Positions 35,261-44,187 of a stretch of 64,000 nt of DNA are shown in pieces. The notes under the pieces are model-generated. The model worked only from the letters and a program-made list of their open reading frames with translations. It was not told the origin of the DNA and did not search any database. The DNA is taken from assembly GCF_003666245.1 (NCBI RefSeq), contig NZ_MJLZ01000008.1:1-64000 (forward strand), in the 5' to 3' direction. The position numbers and the translations under genes are program-made. Numbering within the stretch: position 1 is the stretch's first letter; the number at the start of each line of letters is the position of its first letter. Origin of the DNA: Brenneria alni. GTDB taxonomy: Bacteria; Pseudomonadota; Gammaproteobacteria; Enterobacterales; Enterobacteriaceae.

Positions 35261-37147
35261 TCAATTCACTGGCAGTGCATCATCAGTTGCAGACGTTTCC
35301 AATTCTGGCATCTGAACACGCACATCGATCCAGCGGCTGGCGGGAATATCGATTGGCTGGCCGTTCTCAACACCATCAATGTTATTTCGTGCAAATTCTG
35401 GTGCATCAGGGTGAGTACGATGATATGTACTGATGATTATTGAGCCGTCCGCTTCGATTGATGTGTCGGCCCAGATAAGCGGCTGTTTGTTAATATCGAG
35501 AGGTATCTCAATCCCGCCGTCAATTCCTCCCCACGCCGGATCAGAATTAAATCCCAAGCATCCGGAAATACGATATTCACCAATTCCTATTTTCTCTGCT
35601 GTTACACCAGCCGCTTCATCATTCGTTTCAATAGAACCGTCACTGAATAATTTAATGATTGGTGATGCTGTTTTCCAAAACCCGTTGGTGTCTGCCACAA
35701 TCCCCGACCCATTAATTTTGGGGCTGCCGGTAAGATTAGGGCTTGTCAACGACTTGTTTGTCAATGTCTCTGTACGCGTCAATGTTGCCACGCTCGTCGT
35801 TGTGTCGAGGGGTATAGCCAGCGTGATCTGACCTGTACTATCACCGCGATCAGACCGGCAATATATGCGCATTTGCGTGGCATTATCAACGTAGACGCCC
35901 TTCCAACGCCCGACAGTCCCCGCAGCTATATTTGTCGCTGTAAGTTCAACGCCGGGGTAACTCGCTACTTCTACACGCACGTTCGATGTAAACGTTTTAT
36001 CGCCAGCAATGGTCTGAGCGACACCCGATGTGACAATCGGAGAACTATTTGCTAATACACTACCCGCCAATAGATTTAAAGTGCCCCCGTTGTTAGCACC
36101 TGAGCCGCCTGTACATTGAATCCGCGCATCACGGTCAACAACTGTTGTGCCAGAGTTAAAGTCAATATGTGGCGAACTAGCAACGCCGTCAACACGCCCA
36201 ATTTTTAGCTTTTGTGAACCGGTAGTGCCTAAAAGCTGGAATGATTCTGCACTAAAAGTCTTGGCACCAGTGATCGTTTGAGAACCATCCAGCATTACTG
36301 CTGTGCCTGATGTGGCAACAGCTATACCGTTAAGCGTAAACGACCCCGCTACAACGTTAAGCGTGCCTGTTCCCACGGTAGATGTAGTGCCTCCGCTAGC
36401 GATAAGCCGCGCCCCATACACCGCGACACCAGTACTATAAAAATCAACGTACGGAGTGCCTGTCGTTCCATCTGTGCGGCCTATAGCTACACCGCTTTGA
36501 CCGTCAGTCCGTGCCACCGTGACATTCTGAGTAAACACTTTTTGCCCGGCTATGGTCTGCGCGGTATCAACAGTCACAGCTCCCAAAAGAGTATTCTGCG
36601 CGTTCGCTGCGGCAGCCTCTGCGGCGGTTTTAGCAGCCATTGCGGTATTGGCGTCAGCGGTTGCAGATGCGCTGGCATTCTGTGCCGCAGTGACGGCGGC
36701 GCCGAGGTTCTGGGCGTACTGTGCGGCGGTGTTTTTTGCCTCAGTTGCCGTGGCTGCCGATGTTTGTGCGCTATTATCAAGGTTCTGCATTGTTGCCAGT
36801 TTAGCGGCAACCTCGGTCTGAATATCCCGAAAATAAACAATGATGGACGGCGTTACTGCTTGTTCTAATACCTGTTGTTCCAATAATTCATTGATCGTGG
36901 CTGGTTCGGTATTTTCATTGACAGAAACTGAACCATACAGGGTGTTATGTCCACCGCTTTGAATAGAAATGGAGTATTCGCAAATTTCCAACGGGATCGA
37001 GTAACTACCATCCTGATTGGTAGTCGCTGATACAGAAAACCCGTTTAATACAGACGGTCCATTCGTTAGCGCACTGAAGGTAATTTCTGCGTTGGCTACG
37101 GGCTGGCCTGCCGGGTTAATTAATATACCAGAGATTAAAACACTCAC
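35261..37147 (-). CDS. Side tail fibre protein
   Basis: 628 residues. N-terminal prophage tail-fibre domain (1-75: MSVLISGILINPAGQPVANAEITFSAL). Then an Ala-rich coiled coil (about 115-190, NTAAQYAQNLGAAVTAAQNASASATA), repeats built on QTIAGQKVFT / QTITGAKTFS / QTIAGDKTFT (about 200-480), and a C-terminal domain (about 510-628) with SDGSIETN, IGEYRISGCLGFN and DGGIEIPLD, typical of lambda-Stf-like fibres. It should bind the host surface. It sits between the connector genes and the nozzle. Confidence 0.85.
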   Translation of the reverse strand: MSVLISGILINPAGQPVANAEITFSALTNGPSVLNGFSVSATTNQDGSYSIPLEICEYSISIQSGGHNTLYGSVSVNENTEPATINELLEQQVLEQAVTPSIIVYFRDIQTEVAAKLATMQNLDNSAQTSAATATEAKNTAAQYAQNLGAAVTAAQNASASATADANTAMAAKTAAEAAAANAQNTLLGAVTVDTAQTIAGQKVFTQNVTVARTDGQSGVAIGRTDGTTGTPYVDFYSTGVAVYGARLIASGGTTSTVGTGTLNVVAGSFTLNGIAVATSGTAVMLDGSQTITGAKTFSAESFQLLGTTGSQKLKIGRVDGVASSPHIDFNSGTTVVDRDARIQCTGGSGANNGGTLNLLAGSVLANSSPIVTSGVAQTIAGDKTFTSNVRVEVASYPGVELTATNIAAGTVGRWKGVYVDNATQMRIYCRSDRGDSTGQITLAIPLDTTTSVATLTRTETLTNKSLTSPNLTGSPKINGSGIVADTNGFWKTASPIIKLFSDGSIETNDEAAGVTAEKIGIGEYRISGCLGFNSDPAWGGIDGGIEIPLDINKQPLIWADTSIEADGSIIISTYHRTHPDAPEFARNNIDGVENGQPIDIPASRWIDVRVQMPELETSATDDALPVN

Positions 37148-37806
37148 GCCTGCGTACTCCCGTTGTATTGCGCCTGTTTTTTCTGTCCGGCAGCGGTATC
37201 AGTTTGGGTTTTAACGCCAAGCAGGTCGACAAAGGTTTGATAATGCTGAGAGGCAAACGCCGCGTTATTTCCGTTCTCACTGTCTTTACTGAAAGCACGA
37301 AATATAATCCACTCCAGTACAGGATTTACATACAGATCATCAATCGGAAATTCCCGAACATTAATCGGGCCAAGATCGGAAATACTGGCCGGAGCAGGCA
37401 AACGGGCCACGTTAACTTCAAGCTGAACCCCAGCAAGCGCACCAGGGAAGACAAAGAATGTTTGCGGTGTTTGCTCGTCATAACAGTAACGCTCAATTGG
37501 CCCGGTCATTGAATGCCAGTCTGGATACTGGTAATCCAGCGCATCACGCGGAAATGGCTGAATTGCGCGCCCACCAATTACCCGCGTTATTTCCAGTAAA
37601 CGGATAGCCCCATCAGGGATTTGCTGCCGCGTTCCGGGAGCACAATCAAATATTTCAATAGACGATCCGGCATCTGGTCGCATGATAATGACAGCGTTAA
37701 TGGCGTCATTAAAATAGTCCAGCAGTTCGGATTTGGGCCAGCGCAGCCATAGAGAATCCATCAGCAGGGTGTTGGCCCGGCCAATAATGTCATTGATCGT
37801 TGTCAT
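37144..37806 (-). CDS. Head-tail adaptor / connector protein (DUF6682-like)
   Basis: 220 residues: MTTINDIIGRANTLLMDSLWLRWPKSELLDYFNDAINAVIIMRPDAGS is the usual start of short-tailed-phage adaptors that sit below the portal. The phrase IPDGAIRLLEITRV is also typical. The start overlaps the previous stop, so the gene is coupled in the head-tail operon. Confidence 0.68.
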   Translation of the reverse strand: MTTINDIIGRANTLLMDSLWLRWPKSELLDYFNDAINAVIIMRPDAGSSIEIFDCAPGTRQQIPDGAIRLLEITRVIGGRAIQPFPRDALDYQYPDWHSMTGPIERYCYDEQTPQTFFVFPGALAGVQLEVNVARLPAPASISDLGPINVREFPIDDLYVNPVLEWIIFRAFSKDSENGNNAAFASQHYQTFVDLLGVKTQTDTAAGQKKQAQYNGSTQA

Positions 37807-38402
37807 CAGTAGAATTCGTGTCGGCGTACCGGGTTGTGGAACCCGGTTATTGGGGAATTATTAAGGGCATCACGATAGGCACGGCGGTAGCCATCAGTGA
37901 ATAACGCTCGGAAATAGGCCGCTCGCTGCGGATCACTCCACGGCCTGCCGGGCATCAGGTATAAATCATCCAGCGCGCCTGCGGCAATCACATCAATGTA
38001 ATCATCGGCCAGTGCGTCGGGGACTTCACTGGCGTTGCGCCGGGGTTCAACAGCAAAGAGGATTTCCACCCGTCCGAATGCACGGTTAAACGAGATATGG
38101 TTGGCGGATATCACGGCAAAGTCGATACCAGCCAGCAGTTCGCGTCCTGACGCATCGGCATTGTTCAGGCGCTCGCTGTAATCTTTCACCTGGAGGCGCT
38201 TGACGCATTTCACCTGATTATTTTCCGTCAGCGCATGCGTGGCGCCAGCGGCCACATTTTCAAGCGTCAACGTGTCACGACAAAACAGCGATTCACGGCA
38301 GAACGTGATAGCAGCCTCAAGCGCAGATTGCCGCATCATCAAATCTAACGGGCCGCTGATATGCTTGCGGATCACAGGCAGAAACACGTCAAGCGCAGCC
38401 AT
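37806..38402 (-). CDS. Head completion / connector protein, 198 residues
   Basis: MAALDVFLPVIRKHISGPLDLMMRQSALEAAITFCRESLFCRDTL, and later DDYIDVIAAGALDDLYLMPGRPWSDPQRAAYFR, a helical protein of the kind encoded between capsid and adaptor genes. The A-L-D-x-L-x-x-M-P-x-x-P-W pattern is shared by such gateway proteins. Overlaps its neighbours by one base on each side. Confidence 0.62.
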   Translation of the reverse strand: MAALDVFLPVIRKHISGPLDLMMRQSALEAAITFCRESLFCRDTLTLENVAAGATHALTENNQVKCVKRLQVKDYSERLNNADASGRELLAGIDFAVISANHISFNRAFGRVEILFAVEPRRNASEVPDALADDYIDVIAAGALDDLYLMPGRPWSDPQRAAYFRALFTDGYRRAYRDALNNSPITGFHNPVRRHEFY

Positions 38403-38842
38403 TATTCCACCCCGGATTTCGCTTTAATGGCTTCACGGACACGCACGCGGAACGCATCGACTTTTTCTTGCGCGCCTTGCTTTACCTCCAAATCTTCCGA
38501 CTCAACCAGCGTTGCCAGTTGCACCGATGTCAGCTTCGCCAGATCAATATCATCATTACCAATCTTCACCACAAAGCTGCTCGCCGCCGCCAGCGCCTGC
38601 AATCGCGCCAGTTCGTCGGCTTCGGCTCTCGCTTTAGCTTCTTCGCTATCCGCTTTCTGTTCCAGTACGGATTCAACTTCGCTTGCCCGGACAAAGACGG
38701 TCGGGAAATCCAGTAACTGATGCGCGATAGCACTTTCAACATCAACGGGCTGAAGACGAGGAAATACCAGCCGGGAGCCGGTTAACGTATCCCGCTTTTT
38801 GTCCTTCGGCCCGATGTAAACAACGGAAATTGTTTCTGCCAT
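38402..38842 (-). CDS. Head-associated protein, 146 residues
   Basis: A beta-rich start (VVYIGPKDKKRDTLTGSRLVFPRLQPVDVESAIAHQLLDFP) is followed by a charged helical region (EQKADSEEAKARAEADELARLQALAA). Similar small proteins occur between capsid and connector genes. Exact function not known. The mobile-element copy 2 lies just before it. Confidence 0.6.
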   Translation of the reverse strand: MAETISVVYIGPKDKKRDTLTGSRLVFPRLQPVDVESAIAHQLLDFPTVFVRASEVESVLEQKADSEEAKARAEADELARLQALAAASSFVVKIGNDDIDLAKLTSVQLATLVESEDLEVKQGAQEKVDAFRVRVREAIKAKSGVE

Positions 38843-38866
38843 TTTTCAGGTTCCTTAACAAAGAAA

Positions 38867-39029
38867 ACCCGCCGCAGCGGGTGAGGTTGCTGACAAAGTA
38901 GCCTGTAAGCCTGAGATACACGGGCCTACCGTACCGAGGGGCGCTCCGGCGGCTTACGCCGCTACGACCCCTCAGCACGCTTTCCCTAATAAGGAACTTT
39001 GTCAATGGTCTGACCCGCCGCAGCGGGTG
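38867..39029. mobile_element. Non-autonomous mobile element, copy 2, inside a duplicated terminator
   Basis: The body (38884-39012, 129 bp) has the same ends as copy 1 (ggttgctgacaaagt ... aaggaactttgtcaatggtctg). It is flanked by two exact 17-base copies of acccgccgcagcgggtg, a terminator hairpin. So one terminator was split into two by the insertion. Compared with copy 1 it lacks about 75 internal bases. It lies between two head genes of the prophage. Confidence 0.72.
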
Positions 39030-39048
39030 TATATGGAGATGAGGCTGA

Positions 39049-39432
39049 TTAGTAGCCGACGGCGACATACTTCACGTTAACCACCAACCGCCCGGTTGCC
39101 GCACCGCCAGCAATGACAGCGGTAATTTTCTCGCCAGCGGTGACGGTACTGTATGGCGAAACCGGTACACTCCTGGCTACGGCTGCCGCATGACTGGCGG
39201 CGGCAACCAGCGTCTGATCGCCGCTTTTAATCGTCACGGTGACGTCGGCCCCCAGCGCTTCGCTGACCACATCAACAGAATAAATACGCATACCGATCGG
39301 CATTTCCAGCAATTCAACCACATCGCCGATTGCCGCCGCTGATAACGTAACGCTGCTCTCCGCAATGGACAGATTGCCCTGCGGCCCTTGATACACCGCA
39401 TCCCGAATGGATGGCGCTTGAATAATTGCCAT
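39049..39432 (-). CDS. Capsid-associated (decoration-like) protein, 127 residues
   Basis: Small all-beta protein (SVTLSAAAIGDVVELLEMPIGMRIYSVDVVSEALGADVTVTIKSGDQTLVA), encoded right after the major capsid gene. The position and beta composition fit a capsid cement or head-fibre protein; not shown. The gene is followed by the split terminator that holds the mobile element. Confidence 0.6.
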   Translation of the reverse strand: MAIIQAPSIRDAVYQGPQGNLSIAESSVTLSAAAIGDVVELLEMPIGMRIYSVDVVSEALGADVTVTIKSGDQTLVAAASHAAAVARSVPVSPYSTVTAGEKITAVIAGGAATGRLVVNVKYVAVGY

Positions 39433-39458
39433 AGAATTTTCTCCGAATAAAACAGAAA

Positions 39459-39474
39459 GCAGGCCGAAGCCTGC
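39459..39474 (-). terminator. Hairpin after the major capsid gene
   Basis: Minus strand GCAGGC-TTCG-GCCTGC followed by TTTCTGTTTT, between the capsid and decoration-like genes. Probably lowers downstream expression or protects the mRNA 3' end. Confidence 0.55.
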
Positions 39475-39489
39475 CGTTAAGGGATGGGA

Positions 39490-40713
39490 TTAGCGACCAG
39501 TGGTGATCGCCGAGTCAACAACGATAATGCCGTGGTCATTCAGGCGGCCATCTTTCTGTTTGAACTGGATCTTCTTCAGACCGTTCACCCAGCGAATCGA
39601 CACTTCCGTACCGTTGCCGTGATCGACCTTCTCTTCGTGATAACCGAAGTGGCCGCCGCCTTCACCGGAACCATAAGCATTCGCCAGCGCCTGGCCGCCC
39701 AGCAGCAATGCGCGGTCAATGGTCGTACCGGCTTCTTTCTGGGATACCGTGGCCGCCAAATCATTATTAGACACGTCTACCACGGAGCCCGCATTAAAGC
39801 GGATCGGCATTCCGGTGTATTTACGCACCAGGATATTTCGCCACATCGCGCATTCGCCCTTAAACAACGGATGATCAAAGCCTTTAGAGCGTTGAATAGC
39901 GCGGGACAGCATCGCCTGCCAGTCCTTGCCAGAGGTAGAGGTGTACCAGTCATTCCACTGGCGCGGCGTCACGTTCAGGACGAAGTAAGGATCCTCGTTC
40001 GCCATTTCGTCTTTCGACATTTTGACCGGCTGAAGCGGATGCGCCATTTCATCAATGAACAATGACAGGTTATCCACTACCGACAGCGAGAACAGATCGG
40101 CTGCGTCCAGACCTTCAAACGTGGTCGCGTCACCGGCATAGAAGTGGCGGTCGTAGGTGGGCGGCAGTACATCATTAATCATGATTTTGCCGAACTCATG
40201 GTGACTGGCCAGCGGCAGGATGGTGTCATCAGCAATGAAGTCACCGCGGGCGCCAGCCAGATGAACAGTACCGCACTGATCTTGGAGGTCATTGAAGTAC
40301 GTCCCCAGCAGAGTACGTGCGGTTTTGTTCAGGTTATGCTTGAAGCGCTGCTCTGACATTTTGCCGCCAGCATCCACCAGGTGACGGCCCTGATTGATCT
40401 TTAACGAGAAATCGGCGAATGCCAGATTTTCACCTCGGCCTGCCAGCTTCTCATCGCCCATCGTCGGACGCTTGGACAGCTTATGGACGATCTGCATATC
40501 CACTTCATCGCCTTTGTTCTTTTGCAGATCGGTGATGCGCACTACCGGCGCGGTGTAACTGGTTTGTTTAACGCCTTTTTTATCCGGCGTAACAGCTTTC
40601 GGCGCTTCCTGCTGTTCCGTCATGATGTTGACGAAAGAGCGATTGCGATTGGCTGCAGTAAACAGCGCAACCTGCATCAACTTATTCGCCTGGGCAGTGG
40701 TAATTGTCGTCAT
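39490..40713 (-). CDS. Major capsid protein (N4 gp56 / DUF4043 family)
   Basis: 407 residues. Features of the N4-gp56-type capsid family: MTTITTAQANKLMQVALFTAANRNRSFVNIM at the start, the segment MQIVHKLSKRPTMGDEKLAGRGENLAFADFSLKINQGRH, and GTEVSIRWVNGLKKIQFKQKDGRLNDHGIIVVDSA at the end. Should have the HK97 fold. It lies between the scaffold and decoration-like genes, in the usual order. AGGGAG stands before the start. Confidence 0.88.
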   Translation of the reverse strand: MTTITTAQANKLMQVALFTAANRNRSFVNIMTEQQEAPKAVTPDKKGVKQTSYTAPVVRITDLQKNKGDEVDMQIVHKLSKRPTMGDEKLAGRGENLAFADFSLKINQGRHLVDAGGKMSEQRFKHNLNKTARTLLGTYFNDLQDQCGTVHLAGARGDFIADDTILPLASHHEFGKIMINDVLPPTYDRHFYAGDATTFEGLDAADLFSLSVVDNLSLFIDEMAHPLQPVKMSKDEMANEDPYFVLNVTPRQWNDWYTSTSGKDWQAMLSRAIQRSKGFDHPLFKGECAMWRNILVRKYTGMPIRFNAGSVVDVSNNDLAATVSQKEAGTTIDRALLLGGQALANAYGSGEGGGHFGYHEEKVDHGNGTEVSIRWVNGLKKIQFKQKDGRLNDHGIIVVDSAITTGR

Positions 40714-40734
40714 ATTGACTCCCTAAAAATGAAA

Positions 40735-40754
40735 AACCCGCACGCGGCGGGTTA
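40735..40754 (-). terminator. Hairpin between scaffold and capsid genes
   Basis: Minus strand AACCCGCCGCGTGCGGGTTTTT: stem CCCGC/GCGGG with a T run. Located between scaffold stop and capsid start. Confidence 0.55.
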
Positions 40755-40772
40755 TGAGTTAACAGTTTTCAA

Positions 40773-41822
40773 TCAGATGACTTGTTCTAACAACGCCTCA
40801 ATCTGTGCGTCTGTCATACCCGCAAACATGGCCTGTAACTGTTCAGGATCGGCATTCGCCGCCTGTTCGAGTGGTGACGCGGCGCTGCTGCTGGTTGTTG
40901 AACCGACATCTGACGGCGAGGCGGGTAATTGCGCAGCCGCTGTTGCCAGTGCGGCGGCGGCTTTTTTCTGAATCTCTTCGGCTGTCGGCTGTTTGGCATC
41001 CTGCGGAGGTGCACTCTCCACAGCTTCACCGTATGCAGCGCGAGTACGTTTAGCGACTTCGCCAAATCGTTCAGCGAGTGGTTTGCCTTTCCATACGGGG
41101 TCATTTTTGAGTGTTTCATCAATGTGAACGGCTAGCGTAAAGCGATCCGGATCGCCGGTCTGCCAGGCTTTCAAATCCGGCGTTGCGTCGAGAGCGGACA
41201 TAACAGGGTCAGCACCGGAGGACTGCTGCGCCGCTGGCGCTGCCGGTTGCTGTTCCTGCAGGTACTCCACTTTCTGCACCAGCGCATCCAACACGCCAGC
41301 AAGTTCAGGAAATGAATCACGCACACCATCTATCTGCTCCGGCGTAATCTGGGTTTTTTCGGGTAACTGTGCAGGCTGTAATCCGGCTGCGTTGATTTGG
41401 CGCGTGAGCACGTCAAGCTGACGCTTCGTTTCCGCCAGTTCAGCGGCGGTGCGCTGACTGGATTGTGCCAGACGTTGCTTATCGGCGCGTTCCGCTTCCA
41501 GCACGCCATACGGAATGACATGTTTACCATCGCGGCTCAGAATGCCTTTAGGCAAACTATCCCCTTCCGGCCCGGCTGTTTCAGCCCCGGTCTGTTGAGT
41601 ACCAACCTGTTGTTCAGCAGTTACGTCCGGCGTCGACGTATTGGTATCGCCCTTGTTTTCCTGCTGCGTTAATGGGTTGGTTTTCGCTGCCAGATCGCCA
41701 GCGTTTACAGTCGTATCTGCGGCGGACGTATCAGAAACCTCCACGTCACCGATGCTATCCAGCAATGCTTCCAGTTCTTCCGGGGTTTCGTTACCTGTTA
41801 AATTCTCAATATCGATGCTCAC
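40773..41822 (-). CDS. Scaffold (prohead assembly) protein
   Basis: 349 residues, acidic, Gln/Ala-rich, low-complexity. Contains a long coil (LEAERADKQRLAQSSQRTAAELAETKRQLDVLTRQINAAG, about 110-150) and ends with a short helical segment (ADPEQLQAMFAGMTDAQIEALLEQVI). Its position directly before the major capsid gene and its composition are those of phage scaffolds. Confidence 0.8.
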   Translation of the reverse strand: MSIDIENLTGNETPEELEALLDSIGDVEVSDTSAADTTVNAGDLAAKTNPLTQQENKGDTNTSTPDVTAEQQVGTQQTGAETAGPEGDSLPKGILSRDGKHVIPYGVLEAERADKQRLAQSSQRTAAELAETKRQLDVLTRQINAAGLQPAQLPEKTQITPEQIDGVRDSFPELAGVLDALVQKVEYLQEQQPAAPAAQQSSGADPVMSALDATPDLKAWQTGDPDRFTLAVHIDETLKNDPVWKGKPLAERFGEVAKRTRAAYGEAVESAPPQDAKQPTAEEIQKKAAAALATAAAQLPASPSDVGSTTSSSAASPLEQAANADPEQLQAMFAGMTDAQIEALLEQVI

Positions 41823-41935
41823 GTTATGACTCCTGCACGTCTATTTGTCGGATAGATCCGAAAGGGTTGAGGCGTATCGCTGCCCATGCGAATAAGCGCG
41901 CTGTTGCCAAAGCGCTTATCGGCACAAACAAAAAC

Positions 41936-41951
41936 GCCCTCCGAAGAGGGC
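41936..41951 (-). terminator. Second terminator downstream of module C
   Basis: Minus strand GCCCTC-TTCG-GAGGGC followed by GTTTTTG. With the terminator in module C this makes two terminators in the leader of the scaffold gene. Confidence 0.65.
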
Positions 41952-41983
41952 GAGGACGGACCAACAACAAGGGATAATCAGGC

Positions 41984-42060
41984 ATAAAAAAACCGGAGCA
42001 GCTTTTAAGGCATACTCCGGTATCTTTCTGGAATTTAGCGCGTATTTATTTTTAGTGCAA
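41984..42060 (-). promoter_or_regulatory. Late promoter-terminator module, copy C
   Basis: Minus strand: -35 TTGCAC (42060-42055), 17-bp spacer ending ATACGCGC, -10 TAAATT (42037-42032), CCAGAAAGATACC, terminator stem ACCGGAG/CTCCGGT and seven T. The hairpin and its loop are nearly identical to copy D at 48556. It lies between portal and scaffold genes. Confidence 0.72.
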
Positions 42061-42063
42061 TAC

Positions 42064-44187
42064 CTACACTGCAATCGCGTCTACCTGAGCCTGAATGCTC
42101 TGCATCATCTGTGATTTCAATGCCTCCACCTCCATATTCATGTTCTCCATATCCTGCAAAATTCGTCCGGTTTCCGCCTGCGTCTTTGCATCACCAAAGC
42201 GCTGGCTGTTGGTTAACGCCTGTTCGCGTTGCGCCGCTGCCGCTATACGTTGTGCCTCGGCTTCCAGCTTCGCCACCTTCCCTGCAATCTCGCGCATTGC
42301 CAGTTCTTGCTGTTGCATCTGCAATTGTTGCTGTTGCTGGGCGGCCTGTTGCTCTTCCGGCGTCATTTCATCTGGCGCTTTCGGCGTGCCCAATGCGCTG
42401 CGGATCCGTTCGATAAACTCGGCTTTCTTCGGTACATCCAGCAGTTCTACCCACATATCCAACACGGTAGCCTGTACCTGCGGCGGCAGGCCGGTGATAA
42501 CCTGAGACATACGTTCAGCCAATTGTGATTTATAAGCTGGCGTTTGCTGAATCGGCGCCAGCGCAATATGCGCCCGTAGCCGGGAAACATCGTTATTCAT
42601 GCCGCCATCGGATTCTTCATTGATGGTGACGGACTTGCGGCGGCGCGGATCGTCGCGATTAATTACCACGGCATAATTGCGGCGGCGTTTGAGGTCGTCC
42701 AGCAGATAGGAAAGCAGCAGTTGCCCAACCTGCTGGCAGGCAAACTGATAGTTATCGTTGATTTCCGCCAGCGTGGTCGCGCCCTGCTCAACCAGATTGC
42801 TGATTGCTACGCCGGAAGATGCATTTGACTCCTGCCCCAGAAAAGCGGAGTACACGCCCATGCCGTCCTGGATCAACTTCATGCTTTCCTGCATGACCTG
42901 AAACTGTTGCTGGGCCACCTGAAAATCCTGCTCAATTTTCAGCGCATCAGAGGCAGTAGTTTTGTTGGCTCGTTTGGGATTGAGATTGATCACCCCGTCC
43001 GGGCGCTCCGCTTCCTCGACCAACTGCTTGTCTGTCATATTGGTCGCGTCTTCATCTTTGATAATCCGCTTGGCCTGCAACAACCAGGTTAATTTAATCC
43101 GGCGGAAATTCACTTCATCCTGAGCGGGGATAGCACGGCAGGCGAGCCCATAGGGTGCGCCCGTTTTATCTTTGCGATACCCCCAGAACGGCACCAGCGG
43201 GAACATGCCCTGTGGCGCTTCACACGGACGGTCGGCAATAAAATGCGGCCCGACATACCACGCTTCACGAATACGGCTTACTCGCGCCATCGACACGGAT
43301 ACTCTGCCCGTCGCCAGCGCCACTGCGTGCATCACATTATTTTTATCGAACTGGATAATCCGTCCATTCGATAGCTCCATTACCGGCAAACGTTGATAGG
43401 TGCGGTAATAAACCACCTGCAACAGAACTCTCTTGCGATTCGATGATATCCATTCGCTATCCTGACGGCTCCATGAGTGATACTCCTCATAGCCGCTGAT
43501 CAGGTTGGATTCCTGCCCTTCAGCCAGATCGGACTCAACAAACCCTTTCCACTCATGCACCGAGTAATCAATCACATCCGCTTTATGCGGGAACGTACCT
43601 TTTACCTCATCAACATCCATCCAGCGCTTGCGCATCAGCCAACGGCAATCGCTTAGATCCGCCTCACGGCTGAACCAGTCCCAGAACACTTCGTTACGAT
43701 GAACCGTGCTGACCTTATAACGGTTGCCGAACGGATCGCTGTTCCGGCGCACCTCAACCCATGACAGTCCGGCTTTAATCTGATCGGCGTAGGCATCACT
43801 GCGAGCCTTGTTCAGCCCTGACAATCGGCAGGCATCAGAGAACTCGGCATTCACCGCCTCGGCCAGTTGTTCCATTTCTTCATTAGGATCGTCAGCAATG
43901 ACCATCAAATCGGTACGGGTCTTGGCCTCCATCCCCAGCACGCCGTCAATGGTCGGCGCAATCAGGTTATGCATGGTCAGCGGCTGCCCACGCTCACGCA
44001 GCTTCGCCACCAACTCCGGCGCCAGTTGATCACCATCGTAATAAGCACAGGCGGTATTGGCTGTGGTGCGCCAGTCTGGTTGAGCGTCAATATCCGATGA
44101 AATATCCAGTAGTTGACGCTGTGTGAAGCGATCGCGATTATCCTGCTGCTGTGGCCGGGCCTCAGCTTCAATAATGGCTGTATTCAT
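42064..44187 (-). CDS. Portal protein
   Basis: 707 residues, the size of portals of short-tailed phages. Typical elements: DGDQLAPELVAKLRERGQPLTMHNLIAPTIDGVLGMEAKTR (about 50-90), VFWDWFSREADLSDCRWLMRKRWMDVDEVKGTFP, and a Gln-rich helical C-terminus (QQAAQQQQQLQMQQQELAMREIAGKVAKLEAEAQRI) that should form the barrel. The ATG at 44187 overlaps the terL stop (TGATG). Confidence 0.88.
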   Translation of the reverse strand: MNTAIIEAEARPQQQDNRDRFTQRQLLDISSDIDAQPDWRTTANTACAYYDGDQLAPELVAKLRERGQPLTMHNLIAPTIDGVLGMEAKTRTDLMVIADDPNEEMEQLAEAVNAEFSDACRLSGLNKARSDAYADQIKAGLSWVEVRRNSDPFGNRYKVSTVHRNEVFWDWFSREADLSDCRWLMRKRWMDVDEVKGTFPHKADVIDYSVHEWKGFVESDLAEGQESNLISGYEEYHSWSRQDSEWISSNRKRVLLQVVYYRTYQRLPVMELSNGRIIQFDKNNVMHAVALATGRVSVSMARVSRIREAWYVGPHFIADRPCEAPQGMFPLVPFWGYRKDKTGAPYGLACRAIPAQDEVNFRRIKLTWLLQAKRIIKDEDATNMTDKQLVEEAERPDGVINLNPKRANKTTASDALKIEQDFQVAQQQFQVMQESMKLIQDGMGVYSAFLGQESNASSGVAISNLVEQGATTLAEINDNYQFACQQVGQLLLSYLLDDLKRRRNYAVVINRDDPRRRKSVTINEESDGGMNNDVSRLRAHIALAPIQQTPAYKSQLAERMSQVITGLPPQVQATVLDMWVELLDVPKKAEFIERIRSALGTPKAPDEMTPEEQQAAQQQQQLQMQQQELAMREIAGKVAKLEAEAQRIAAAAQREQALTNSQRFGDAKTQAETGRILQDMENMNMEVEALKSQMMQSIQAQVDAIAV

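Noticed and set aside
39484..40065. 193-residue plus-strand frame opposite the capsid gene
   Set aside because: Antisense shadow; the capsid protein is clear on the other strand.
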